A stretch of DNA of 14,771 bases from Desulfobulbaceae bacterium (GCA_030633145.1 DAOVTM010000042.1:1-14771); one strand, 5' to 3'; numbered from the stretch's first letter, positions 1 to 7,905 are shown. Notes: generated by a model not told the origin, from the letters alone. Translations and numbers: made by a program.

Positions 1-363
1 AACTATGACGTTTTTGTATCAGATTCTGTCATAGAGGAATTGAATGCTGGAGATTATCCGCAAAAAGAAAAAATTATTGGATTTGTTTCAAAGGTTTCGA
101 TACTTCCATTCTCAGATGATCTTGAGCAAATTATTGAATTTTATATCGATAATTATATCATGCCCAAAACACTTATAGGTGATGCCGTTCATCTTGCATA
201 TGCAAGCTTTTATGACATCGATTACCTTTTTATATGGAATTGTAATCATCTTGCTAATGCAAATAAAAGAAAGCATATACAAATTATCAATGGTCGTCTT
301 GGTTTGTCAACACCTCAAATAATTACACCGCGTGAGCTATTTGCAGAGGAGGACGTAAAATGA
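1..363 (+). CDS. PIN-domain protein, VapC-like, 5' end missing
   Basis: The reading frame is open from the first base of the window, so the ATG at 40 is probably internal and the true start lies to the left. The visible 120 residues end with a typical PIN-domain C-terminal half: a DAVHLAYAS segment followed by DYLFIWNCNHLANA, where the Asp and Asn/His positions belong to the acidic metal-binding pocket of this ribonuclease fold. The N-terminal first Asp of the active site is outside the window. PIN proteins of this size are usually VapC toxins cutting tRNA or rRNA. The next gene overlaps its stop codon by four bases, so the two are translationally coupled. Whether this is a real toxin is inferred. 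The region is AT-rich compared with the genes after 2696. Confidence 0.8.
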   Translation, partial: NYDVFVSDSVIEELNAGDYPQKEKIIGFVSKVSILPFSDDLEQIIEFYIDNYIMPKTLIGDAVHLAYASFYDIDYLFIWNCNHLANANKRKHIQIINGRLGLSTPQIITPRELFAEEDVK

Positions 364-554
364 TTCAATCAGAATTGCTTAAAGAAAAATATAGAATTCA
401 GAAACACCTTTCTGAGAAGAGTACCTCAATTCATGAATATTTAAAGCAATCGAAAATTGCTGCTAAAACAACCGCAAATTCATACGGATTCACTCTTCAA
501 TACGTCGAAATTTCTAACAAGGCACTACACCGGGGAGAAAAAAGGTTTCGGTAA
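360..554 (+). CDS. Small partner of the PIN protein (putative antitoxin), tail reads into attC-like DNA
   Basis: A 64-residue protein starts at the ATG overlapping the stop of the PIN gene (ATGA). Residues 1-50 are Lys/Ser-rich and mostly helical in character, ending in a SYGFTLQYVEIS stretch. I do not recognise a named domain. Its position and coupling suggest the antitoxin or accessory partner of the PIN gene, although in classical vapBC pairs the antitoxin comes first. The last residues, SNKALHR, are encoded by TCTAACAAGGCACTACACCGG, the 5' arm of an attC-type integron site, so the native protein probably ended close to here and the final dozen residues are derived from recombination-site DNA. 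The function is inferred from context only. Confidence 0.6.
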   Translation: MIQSELLKEKYRIQKHLSEKSTSIHEYLKQSKIAAKTTANSYGFTLQYVEISNKALHRGEKRFR

Positions 555-637
555 TTCCTGCCTAAGTGCCTCACTCACAGTTCATTGGTTTATCAAACGT
601 TCCGGTACGTTCTTTTTTTCCGGTGAATATGTTGCGA
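514..637 (+). repeat. Degenerate integron attC-like site
   Basis: The left arm CTAACAAGGCACTACACCGG (514-533) is the form seen at the start of many environmental cassette recombination sites. About 90 bases later CCGGTGA (620-626) complements its CACCGG (528-533), and an A-tract (538-543) can pair with the T-tract (613-619). The expected right-hand core GTTRRRY is poor: GTTGCGA at 631 is the nearest match. I infer a decayed or divergent attC after the PIN gene pair. No integrase gene is in the window. Confidence 0.45.
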
Positions 638-833
638 GTTTCGTGAGCATAAACCCGTTACTCGATAATGGCTGATTTAATAACAAATTCACGACATTTT
701 AAAAACATACTGTTTTAAACGATACTTCAGATAGTTGTGCCAACTATCAACATAAAGGTTACCTCAAGCGTTATACCCTCAAGACCACCCATAGAAATGA
801 AGAATTTATAAAACAGAATAATTTAGGAAAAAC
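555..833. other. AT-rich intergenic stretch with a perfect hairpin
   Basis: About 280 bases separate the small PIN partner from the membrane-protein gene. Beyond the attC-like arm at its left end, the only clear structure is a perfect 8-bp inverted repeat with a 3-base loop, GATAGTTG-TGC-CAACTATC (730-748). No T-tract follows, so it is not a good intrinsic terminator. It could be an operator or part of another decayed cassette boundary. I see no convincing gene here. Confidence 0.4.
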
Positions 834-1397
834 ATGGTAATAAAAGAAAATGAAACCCAAAAATCAATTTTTGTAACTGTAGTAGCATGGATTTTCATTG
901 CAGCTACAGGATTTGGTACTCTTATTACTTTATTACAAAACATCATGATAACCACAATGTTTCCTATGGCAGAAATGCAAGAAGCATTTAACAATCAAGA
1001 TGAATTTAAAGACATGCCTTTTTTCGCCAAGTTTCTTTTTGAACACTTTCAGTTCTATTTTTTATTCATGTTTTTTCTTACAACAGCAACACTTGCCACT
1101 TCAATAGGTCTGTTAAAACGAAAGAACTGGGTACGAAAGACATTCATTTTCATTCTTGGATTTGGTATTTTATTCGCTCTTGGAGGTTTTGTAATACAAT
1201 TATCTTTTTTTGACCCTATGTCACAGGGATTGTCTGAAGAGCAAATACCTGTAGAATTTACAAGAATGATGACGATAATGAAAATATTTATGTTCATTAT
1301 CACGGCTGCTATCACGGGGGTATTTGGTTGGATCATCAAAAAATTATTATCAAAACACATTGTAGAAGAATTTTTGCAGACGAATAAAATGTCATAA
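834..1397 (+). CDS. Four-helix integral membrane protein of unknown function
   Basis: The 187-residue product has four hydrophobic segments at about residues 12-35, 72-93, 104-125 and 149-168, with a polar loop (about 45-65) after the first helix and a short basic C-terminus. AGGA lies eight bases before the ATG (TTTAGGAAAAAC), supporting this start. I recognise no family or catalytic motif; small membrane proteins of this type are common cargo in integron and phage-derived cassettes. It stands alone with about 280 bases on each side. Its stop codon lies in CATAACAAAG, the beginning of an attC-like hairpin, which is how cassette genes usually end. A role in the inner membrane is all that can be said. 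Confidence 0.65.
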   Translation: MVIKENETQKSIFVTVVAWIFIAATGFGTLITLLQNIMITTMFPMAEMQEAFNNQDEFKDMPFFAKFLFEHFQFYFLFMFFLTTATLATSIGLLKRKNWVRKTFIFILGFGILFALGGFVIQLSFFDPMSQGLSEEQIPVEFTRMMTIMKIFMFIITAAITGVFGWIIKKLLSKHIVEEFLQTNKMS

Positions 1398-1521
1398 CAA
1401 AGTACAGCAAGGGACGAGCGGGCAGTGCGGTTTTCTGGAGTTCATCCTTGCTGCCAAAGACACAGGTAAATTATAAGTCAGTGGTGCAAACCCTGCTCGC
1501 CCCTGAGTTCAAAAGTTAAGT
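1393..1521 (+). repeat. Second attC-like hairpin, at the stop codon of the membrane-protein gene
   Basis: TAACAAAG (1394-1401) opens the element and GTTAAGT (1515-1521), a match to the attC core GTTRRRY, closes it, with outer TAAC/GTTA complementarity. Inside, AGGGACGAGCGGG pairs with CCTGCTCGCCCCT over 13 positions with one mismatch and one G-T wobble. Length (about 125 bases), position and stem layout fit an attC site, but the left core CATAAC is not a good RYYYAAC and the spacer next to it does not pair. It could instead be a simple structured 3' end. Confidence 0.4.
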
Positions 1522-1629
1522 ACCCAAGCATAATTATTTTAACATTATAGTCGTTGGTATTGGATTGGATCTACATGAGCTACATTCATCGACAACAAAA
1601 TGTTAAGTTAATTGTGCGCTGGTACTTAG
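1517..1629. repeat. Long imperfect palindrome, MITE-like, ends TAAGTACC/GGTACTTA
   Basis: TAAGTACC at 1517-1524 is exactly inverted as GGTACTTA at 1621-1628. The similarity continues inward for about 31 positions per arm with roughly eight mismatches (for example TTTTAACATT on the left against AATGTTAA on the right). The arms enclose about 50 bases that fold less well (GTCG and CGAC still match). No open frame lies inside. The terminal inverted repeats and small size fit a non-autonomous transposable element or another recombination-site hairpin. Confidence 0.45.
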
Positions 1630-1687
1630 GCTTGAAAAAAACCAATTTATCGTAACGAGAATTAATCCTATTAGAGATAAATATAAT

Positions 1688-2587
1688 ATGAACATTGTCA
1701 GAAAGTGTAAATCACATTTTGTCTGGGGATTCATCATTAGTCTGTTACTGGTAACAGCAACATTTGCGACAACAGAGTTTTACTTGTTGCCTGATGATGG
1801 AGAAGAGAAGATAGGTTGTAATTATTTAGAAATTAAAAATAATCAGGTTATATGTACTGATAATAGCCTACTCGTGACCTATGATCTTGCCCGGATAAAA
1901 AATCTGGAAGTGGTGTACGACGGAAAGTCATATCATGTACAGAGTTTTACACAGGAAGAAATTAAAAGAATCAACAATATTAATTTAAATAAAATTAACA
2001 GCACAAAAGCAGACGAGCAAGAAAAGAAAGAACAAGCAAAGTTTACTTCTTGGAAAGCCGGTGTTGCTCAAAAAATATCCATTGATTCTTTTTCAGATTT
2101 TGTCCAATCGTTAAAAAACCGATATAAACATCAGGTTGGTAACAGTACATTAAGCACGATTTTGCTTGTATCAGGATTTGTTATATTTTTAATTGGCAGC
2201 CTTGGCTATCTTATAGCAACATTTCGTATTGGTGTTATATGGGGTCTTAGCTGCATGTTTTTGCCCCTTGTTTCATTTATTTTTCTTTTTGTACATTGGA
2301 AAGTTGCAGCAAAACCTTTTTTTATATCAATGCTTGGTATCCTTATTGCTTACTCTGGAACACTGCTTGTGCCTGCCGGAGGAGCATCCTCGCATATTTC
2401 AAACTCTCAGCCTGTGTCTGTAAAGAAAGTAAAGGTTGATGGAAGGTATAAATGCAGAGGCAAAATATATTGTTCTGAAATGACATCATGTGCAGAAGCA
2501 AAATTTTATCTGCGCAATTGTCCAGGAACTAAAATGGATGGTAATAATGATGGAGTTCCTTGTGAAAAACAGTGGTGCGGCCACTGA
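1688..2587 (+). CDS. Membrane protein with C-terminal excalibur domain
   Basis: The 299-residue product has an N-terminal signal-like hydrophobic helix (about 11-28), a polar region with two cysteines (44, 56), a Lys/Glu-rich linker (100-130), three close transmembrane helices (about 155-178, 182-203, 209-229) and a Cys-rich C-terminal excalibur domain (about 252-299). That domain shows Cys255, Cys262, Cys268, Cys278, Cys292 and Cys297 around the calcium-loop-like MDGNNDGVPCE (283-293). Excalibur domains are small extracytoplasmic modules, often attached to nucleases or other surface proteins; here no nuclease is fused. The membrane topology suggests the domain faces the periplasm. The start is the first ATG of the frame, with only a weak GAGAT-type ribosome site. 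It is the last gene of the AT-rich island and follows the palindrome at 1517-1629. Confidence 0.75.
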   Translation: MNIVRKCKSHFVWGFIISLLLVTATFATTEFYLLPDDGEEKIGCNYLEIKNNQVICTDNSLLVTYDLARIKNLEVVYDGKSYHVQSFTQEEIKRINNINLNKINSTKADEQEKKEQAKFTSWKAGVAQKISIDSFSDFVQSLKNRYKHQVGNSTLSTILLVSGFVIFLIGSLGYLIATFRIGVIWGLSCMFLPLVSFIFLFVHWKVAAKPFFISMLGILIAYSGTLLVPAGGASSHISNSQPVSVKKVKVDGRYKCRGKIYCSEMTSCAEAKFYLRNCPGTKMDGNNDGVPCEKQWCGH

Positions 2588-2693
2588 GACCGGTCTATGG
2601 CTCTCAAAAAAGGTTGACCTCAAAAAAGTCTTTGCCAAGCTGGAAAAAACAGATAGTAGTGTTGCTATGGCCAACATAAAATTATTCCTATAA
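2588..2693 (+). pseudogene. Possible C-terminal remnant of a lost gene before the T6SS-like module
   Basis: After the excalibur stop codon, the frame ending at the TAA at 2691-2693 reads like real protein: DLKKVFAKLEKTDSSVAMAN and a few more residues, stopping two bases before the ATG of the DUF2169 gene. That spacing is what one sees between operon neighbours. No start codon or ribosome site belongs to it, and in this frame it runs back into the excalibur coding region. I infer the tail of an upstream gene cut off when the AT-rich island came to lie here; chance coding potential is the alternative. Confidence 0.3.
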
Positions 2694-2695
2694 AT

Positions 2696-5683
2696 ATGAA
2701 AATAATTAGACCATTACAGCTCAGCTTCAACCACCAGGTGCTGGAGCAGGACAGAACTTTCTATTTCACAGTCTCAGCCAGTCTGGGCATCAACCTGCAG
2801 ACCGGCAAAGAGCTTCTTGACATCCATTATCTCAAAGACATGTTCGAATGCATGGGGGAAAGCCCGATGCCGGACATGGGAATGCCCAAACCCAACGGTG
2901 AATTCCTGGTTTCCGGCAAGTTTTTTGCTCCAGGCCAGCAGCCGGTTCCTGGCGGTAAGGTCAGGGTCAAGCTCAACAACTCTGATAAGACCCTTTATAT
3001 TTTCGGGTCGAGGCAGTGGCAGAACGGGATACCATCCAGGGCAAAGGATATCCAGTCCATGGATTTGGAATACAGCAATGCCTTCGGCGGCAAGGGGTAC
3101 AAAAAGAACCCTGACGGGATCGGCTATAATGACGGTCTGCTGCCCAGCGTTGAAGACCCAAACCATATTGTCGCCTCCCAGGGCGCACAACCCGATCCAG
3201 CCGGTTTTGCTCCCCTGCCGCCCGTGCTTCCTCAGCGGACGCAGTACCAGGGAACCTACGATGCCGATTATAAGCAGAAGTTTTTTCCCGGCTATCCTGG
3301 TGACCATGACTGGAAATCCTTTCTCTGCGCCCCGCAAGATCAGTGGATCAAGGGCTATTATACAGGTGAGGAATCCTATTCCCTTCACAACCTGCACCCG
3401 GATATTCCGCTTATTTCAGGTACCTTTCCCGGTCTCTATCCACGCTGTTTTCTTAACGAGATTAAAGAAGAACAGGTACTCTTCAAAGAGCTTCCCCTGC
3501 ACCTGGATACCATCTGGTTTTTTCCTGAGAAACTACTTGGCGTTCTTATCTTCCGGGGTGTGATGGAGGTAGAAGACGATGAGGCGGAGACCATTACCGA
3601 GGTTCTCTGCGGTTATGAAGACAGGGCGGATGAACCCCGCTCCCAGGAGTACTACCGCCAGGCGTTGCAGAAACGGCGGGACAGCGACGACGACTTGCTC
3701 AAGAATATGAACACCCGGGATTTGATCCCGGAAGGGCATAAATCGGCCATGGAACTGTTAATGGCATCTGCCCTGGAAGGAGAGCAGGACAGCCCCCTGG
3801 CCGATAATATAGATGCCAAGGCCGAGGCCATGCAGAAGATGGCAGACGAGAAGATCGAAGAGGCCATCCTCCAGGCTGAGGCAAATATGGAGAATATAGA
3901 CATCCCGGATGAGGCATGGGACAATATTCCCGATGATGCCAGAGAAAAGATGCCGGGCAAGCAGGGTGGGCTTGATATTAGAAAGATGATGAAGGCAGGG
4001 GAGGATGCGGAACCTGATGCTGATGTAAAACAGTTAAATGACAAGCTGGAGTCCATCTTGCCCGGTATTACTGCCAATGATCTCAAAAAACTGGACATGA
4101 AGGACTTCTCCTTTGACAAGATCGATGAGATCATGGAGGCGGTGGAGGAGTTTTCCGGTAAAAAAGAAAAAGAGGCCAAGGAGATTGCCGCTAAGGAGAT
4201 TGACAAGGCAAAGGAGCAGGTGGCCGAACAGGTTAAGACCCTTAACCTCCAGATTGAACAGGCAAAAAGAGCTATGGGTTCGGAAGGATCCGACGAGGTA
4301 CAATCCCTTGAAGAGGCGAAAAAGAAGGTCGAAGAGAGTTTGCAGGCATTTGACGACATTGACCTGGACGGTACTAAAAAGGTCAAAGCCCCTCTGCCCC
4401 GTATTGATGTGGAGACCATAAAGGAGCAAACTGCGCAGATTGATCCGCAGATCATGCAGGCCATGCAGCAGTTGCAGACTATGAAGGACATGGATATTGA
4501 GCCTGAAAAGACAAAAGAGTTGGAAGAACAGCTTAATGAAGTAATGGCAACCACCAGCCAGCAGGTTGAAGCGGGGCTGGTCGAAGCGGAAAAGGGCTTC
4601 CGGGAAGGCTATATCATGGCGGCTCATTTCATGGATGAGGGGCTTTCCCCGCATAAGGATTCCGTAGAAGAGGTAAAGGCTCGGTTTCTTGAGGCGGTTA
4701 CACTGGGTGAAGATGTTTCCGAAGGCGACTGGGCCTGCCTTGATCTATCAGGAGAAGACCTCTCGGGCATTGATCTGAGCAACGCCTTTCTTGAACAGGT
4801 GAACTTTACGGGAGCTGTCCTCAAGGGGGTGAATTTTTCCGGAGCCATCCTGGCACGGGCGGTCTTTGCAGAGGCGGATTGTACCGGGGCAAATTTTGAT
4901 GAGGCAAATGTCGGTGCGGTTCACGCCCAAGGGGCTGACTTTACCGATGCAAGGTTTACATCTGCAAAGTTGTCCAAAGGGGATTTTACCGATGCCAATT
5001 TTACCGGAGCCGATCTTGAGGAGATTGAAGCCCTGGAGATCGTCATTGACCGGGCTAATTTTACTCGAGCGAAAATCCCCAAGGTTTTGTTTCTTAAACT
5101 GACGATTATCGGAGCTAGTTTTCATCAAACAAACATGAACACCTCCTCATTTTTGCAATGTACTATAACCGACTGTAATTTTTCTGAAGCAATTCTGCAT
5201 AACTGCGCCTTTGTTGACACCTCATTGAACTCGCTCTGCTTTGATAAGGCCAACCTTGAATCCGCCTGTTTTGTAGCCACTGATCCTGAAAAATCCAGTA
5301 CCGAGAATCTTTCCTTGAATCTTTCTTTTAAGGGGGCGCATCTCAAGCAGGCAAACTTTCAGAATATGGATATGAGCAACACCGATTTCAGCTATGCCAA
5401 TATGGAAAATGGTTTTTTCGCTTCCACAAATCTTTCCGGAGCGAATCTCTCCCATGGCCGGGCAAAGAACGCTCAGTTTCGCAAGGCTAACCTGCGCAAG
5501 GCCAGACTGGACAACATCAACCTGGATCAGGGATCTCTGACCAAGGCCGACCTGACCCAGGCATCACTGCATAAGGCCAACCTGCATGGCGTTGACGTGT
5601 TGCGGGCCAAGTTTAAGGACACTGATCTCACCGGCTCCAATCTCGATGCAACCCTTATTGAACACTGGAGGACTCAGCAATGA
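2696..5683 (+). CDS. DUF2169 protein with long coiled coil and pentapeptide-repeat C-terminus (T6SS-associated)
   Basis: The 995-residue protein has three parts. Residues 1 to about 300 are a DUF2169 domain: KTLYIFGSRQW (98-108) and YSNAFGGKGYKKNPDGIGY (126-144) are its characteristic blocks. Residues about 355-660 are acidic, Lys/Glu/Gln-rich and of coiled-coil type. From about 682 to 985 tandem A(D/N)Lxx pentapeptides predict a right-handed quadrilateral beta-helix. DUF2169 genes, often fused to pentapeptide repeats, occur beside DUF3540 and DUF4150 genes in T6SS clusters, probably helping effector or spike assembly; the molecular job is not settled. No signal peptide is seen, so it should act in the cytoplasm. 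The start has no strong ribosome site. Its stop overlaps the next start by four bases. The 300-residue helical insert is the unusual part. Confidence 0.85.
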   Translation: MKIIRPLQLSFNHQVLEQDRTFYFTVSASLGINLQTGKELLDIHYLKDMFECMGESPMPDMGMPKPNGEFLVSGKFFAPGQQPVPGGKVRVKLNNSDKTLYIFGSRQWQNGIPSRAKDIQSMDLEYSNAFGGKGYKKNPDGIGYNDGLLPSVEDPNHIVASQGAQPDPAGFAPLPPVLPQRTQYQGTYDADYKQKFFPGYPGDHDWKSFLCAPQDQWIKGYYTGEESYSLHNLHPDIPLISGTFPGLYPRCFLNEIKEEQVLFKELPLHLDTIWFFPEKLLGVLIFRGVMEVEDDEAETITEVLCGYEDRADEPRSQEYYRQALQKRRDSDDDLLKNMNTRDLIPEGHKSAMELLMASALEGEQDSPLADNIDAKAEAMQKMADEKIEEAILQAEANMENIDIPDEAWDNIPDDAREKMPGKQGGLDIRKMMKAGEDAEPDADVKQLNDKLESILPGITANDLKKLDMKDFSFDKIDEIMEAVEEFSGKKEKEAKEIAAKEIDKAKEQVAEQVKTLNLQIEQAKRAMGSEGSDEVQSLEEAKKKVEESLQAFDDIDLDGTKKVKAPLPRIDVETIKEQTAQIDPQIMQAMQQLQTMKDMDIEPEKTKELEEQLNEVMATTSQQVEAGLVEAEKGFREGYIMAAHFMDEGLSPHKDSVEEVKARFLEAVTLGEDVSEGDWACLDLSGEDLSGIDLSNAFLEQVNFTGAVLKGVNFSGAILARAVFAEADCTGANFDEANVGAVHAQGADFTDARFTSAKLSKGDFTDANFTGADLEEIEALEIVIDRANFTRAKIPKVLFLKLTIIGASFHQTNMNTSSFLQCTITDCNFSEAILHNCAFVDTSLNSLCFDKANLESACFVATDPEKSSTENLSLNLSFKGAHLKQANFQNMDMSNTDFSYANMENGFFASTNLSGANLSHGRAKNAQFRKANLRKARLDNINLDQGSLTKADLTQASLHKANLHGVDVLRAKFKDTDLTGSNLDATLIEHWRTQQ

Positions 5684-6732
5684 CCGGAGAAGAACTGTCA
5701 CAGGCGGTCAAGGGAGGAGAATTCTATTCTGATGAAGATTTTTCAGGCATGGATTGCACAGGCGTTGATCTATCCGGGGGGATCTTTAACAAAATCTGTT
5801 TTGATGACTGTGATTTCAGCGGCGCAAACCTGAAAGAGGCGATTTTCAGCGACTGTTCGATTAAAAATGGTATTATGGTTCAGGCGGATCTCAATGAAAC
5901 CCTGTTTAATAACACCAACCTGGAAAAAGCGAATTTCAAGGGAATCAAGCCGGAATATGTGAAATTTATCAAGTCGGAGATGGTCGGGGCGGATTTTACC
6001 GAAGCCGTGCTTACGGGAATGTGTATCTTTGTGGAGGCCAACCTGACCAATGCCCTGTTTGTCGGCACCAACCTTGATACGGTTGTCTTTACCAGCAGCA
6101 AGATGGAGGCTGCTGATTTTTCCCGGTCAACCCATTATAAGACAACCTTTTACCAATGCGAGTTTGCAAACACGGTTTTTAAGGGCGCAATAATTAAGCT
6201 CTCACTTTTTAATGGAGCGACCCTGAATGGAACGGATTTCAGTGATATGGATCTGACCCAGGTGCAGTTCCGGGAATGTTCGTTAAATAACTGTAATTTT
6301 TGCCGGACACAGCTCAAGCAAGGCGGATTTACCCAGGCAACCTGCGAAGGAACGCTCTTTGACAATGCCATGCTTGAACTGGCAAATTTTTACGAGGCCG
6401 AATTGACCGGTTCCAGCTTTGTCAACGCCAATATGAAGCTGGCCAGTCTGCAAAACGCCACATTGACTAAAACGGATTTTTCATCGGCCAATCTCTATCA
6501 GGCACAGATGGAAGGGGTGCGGGCAGAGGACTCCATTTTTAAGGAATGCGATCTTACCTATGCCGACCTCTCGCACGCAAAGATAAAAAACTCGAATTTT
6601 TTTAATGCCAACCTGTTTATGGCAAATCTGCACCGGGTGGATGATGAACGAACAATATGGTCTGGTTCCAATAAGTCGCTGGCCAGGGGAACCGATGATA
6701 AACGGCTCAAGTCGGAACTATGGGGGGTATAA
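5680..6732 (+). CDS. Pentapeptide-repeat protein of the T6SS-like module
   Basis: The 350 residues are almost entirely pentapeptide repeats of the A(N/D)F/LxxA type from about residue 20 to 325 (for example FSGANLKEAIFSDCSI early and ADLSHAKIKNSNFFNANL late), predicting one long quadrilateral beta-helix. A short polar C-terminal tail follows, ending in ELWGV. There is no signal peptide or membrane helix. It starts in the ATGA overlap with the DUF2169 gene, and its TAA overlaps the next ATG by one base, so the three are made together. Separate pentapeptide proteins in DUF2169/DUF3540/DUF4150 loci are thought to be structural partners of the spike or effector; this is inference. Resemblance to topoisomerase-protecting Qnr/MfpA proteins is only at the fold level, and the context argues against that role. 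Confidence 0.8.
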   Translation: MTGEELSQAVKGGEFYSDEDFSGMDCTGVDLSGGIFNKICFDDCDFSGANLKEAIFSDCSIKNGIMVQADLNETLFNNTNLEKANFKGIKPEYVKFIKSEMVGADFTEAVLTGMCIFVEANLTNALFVGTNLDTVVFTSSKMEAADFSRSTHYKTTFYQCEFANTVFKGAIIKLSLFNGATLNGTDFSDMDLTQVQFRECSLNNCNFCRTQLKQGGFTQATCEGTLFDNAMLELANFYEAELTGSSFVNANMKLASLQNATLTKTDFSSANLYQAQMEGVRAEDSIFKECDLTYADLSHAKIKNSNFFNANLFMANLHRVDDERTIWSGSNKSLARGTDDKRLKSELWGV

Positions 6733-7394
6733 TGAACAGTGTAGCTGAAAAAATAATCCCGATTCATACAGATATAAATGCTGATATGCGGGAATGTACG
6801 GTAATCGCAGTTGAACCCGGGGTGTCGGTCTTGCTCAACATCAACGGTAAGATGGTGCAGGCAAAACGGGCATTCTCCTGTCTTGTTGATCCAGAAGCCG
6901 GAGATATTGTTCTCTGTTCGGAAAACAGAGGCGCAACAGCGTATGTTCTTGCTATCCTTGCCCGACCGACCAGCCAAAAGACAAGAATGTCCTTTCCCGG
7001 TGATACGGATATCCAGGTCAACCGGGGTGGACTGAATATCCATTCCAGTGATACTGTTTCGCTTGCGGCACAAAATGTCAACTTTTTTTCAAACAGGGTC
7101 ATCCATAAGAGTGATGAGGCTATCATCGCTTACGAGAAGATTACTGCAAAGGGAAAAGAACTCCATGCCAATTATACAACCGTCCGTTTGATCAGTGAGC
7201 TGATAAATACCATGGCTCGGCAGGTGATTGACCGGTTTAAGGGGTATATCAGATCCACCGAAGATCATGACATGGTCAAGGCCGGGCAGATCACCCGCAC
7301 TGCTAAGGGGTTACATGCCATGGATGCGGAACATACCATACTGAACAGTAAAAAATGTACCAAGATTGATGGAGAGAAGATCTTGATGGGGTGA
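6732..7394 (+). CDS. DUF3540 protein, gp5/VgrG-like spike component
   Basis: I chose the ATG at 6732 (220 residues) because GGGGGG lies five bases before it and it overlaps the preceding TAA by one base; an in-frame ATG at 6720 would add four residues. Residues about 20-80 look like the OB-fold part of a spike protein: beta-rich, with SCLVDPEAGDIVLC and YVLAILARP, as in VgrG gp5 domains. Next comes a beta-helix-like piece with NIHSSDTVSLAAQNVNFFS, then a helix and a C-terminal block ending KIDGEKILMG. This layout is that of DUF3540, found only near T6SS PAAR-like genes. I infer that it forms or extends a trimeric spike that carries the DUF4150 tip encoded next. It has no signal peptide. Confidence 0.8.
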   Translation: MNSVAEKIIPIHTDINADMRECTVIAVEPGVSVLLNINGKMVQAKRAFSCLVDPEAGDIVLCSENRGATAYVLAILARPTSQKTRMSFPGDTDIQVNRGGLNIHSSDTVSLAAQNVNFFSNRVIHKSDEAIIAYEKITAKGKELHANYTTVRLISELINTMARQVIDRFKGYIRSTEDHDMVKAGQITRTAKGLHAMDAEHTILNSKKCTKIDGEKILMG

Positions 7395-7500
7395 AAACAA
7401 AAGAGTAGGGTTTTCAAGCTGGAGTTCGAAGTCTCCGCTTATCTGGGAACCAGAGAACATATTTTAACAAATGCATCAGTTATAAAAAGAGGAGATAGCA

Positions 7501-7905
7501 ATGTTTGCAAACTGTTCCATGCCAGGCATGGATTTCGCCTTTCCGGATACCTGTCTTACACCGGCACCACCTTCACCGTCGCCGATACCGATACCCTATC
7601 CCAATACGGCCATGAAGGCTACGGCAATTCCTTCTACGGCATCCATGAAACATCTTATCATGTTCATGCCTTCCCATAATGTCGGCACGACCATGCCGAC
7701 CAGCATGGGCGATAACCCGGGGGTCGCCGGTGGAGTCGCCTCCGGGCTGTTCATGGGTCCAGTCCGCAACACAAAATGCAGTACCAAGGTCATTACCGGC
7801 GGGATGCCTGCCACCAGGGTTTTGGATAGCACAATCCAGAACTCAACCAATGCCCCAGGGATGACCTTGGTGCCGGGACAGTTTAAGGTGTTGTATCTGT
7901 CTTGA
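7501..7905 (+). CDS. DUF4150 PAAR-like (PIPY) spike-tip protein
   Basis: The 134-residue protein belongs to DUF4150, the PAAR-like family that caps T6SS spikes. A Pro-rich N-terminal segment carries the diagnostic PIPY motif (30-33 in PSPIPIPYPN), followed by NVGTTMPTSMGDNPG (60-74) and a Gly-rich core with TGGMPATRV. In many relatives a toxin domain is fused after the PAAR-like part or encoded next door; here the protein stops at the end of the domain, so it is a bare tip. AGGAG lies at 7490-7494, six bases before the ATG, which fixes the start. A 106-base gap separates it from the DUF3540 gene; I see no clear terminator there, so the operon probably continues. The family is well supported; the tip role is from family knowledge. 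Confidence 0.85.
   Translation: MFANCSMPGMDFAFPDTCLTPAPPSPSPIPIPYPNTAMKATAIPSTASMKHLIMFMPSHNVGTTMPTSMGDNPGVAGGVASGLFMGPVRNTKCSTKVITGGMPATRVLDSTIQNSTNAPGMTLVPGQFKVLYLS

Noticed and set aside
457..675. 72-codon + strand frame over the attC-like element
   Set aside because: It overlaps the PIN partner in another frame, has no ribosome site and its product looks like translated hairpin DNA.
2229..2423. 64-codon + strand frame inside the excalibur gene
   Set aside because: Hydrophobic only because it shadows the transmembrane helices of the real frame.
2774..3397. 207-codon - strand frame and the 248-codon + strand frame at 2817-3563
   Set aside because: Both are shadows of the DUF2169 domain, whose conserved blocks are clear in the third frame.
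3652..4554. 300-codon open frame on the - strand
   Set aside because: It is antisense to the coiled-coil region; its Ser/Cys/Phe-rich product is what Glu/Lys-rich codons give when read backwards, and it shows no domain.
5680..6732. Quinolone-resistance (Qnr/MfpA-like) pentapeptide protein
   Set aside because: The fold class matches, but the gene is translationally coupled to T6SS-type genes and the protein is far longer than the usual Qnr proteins.
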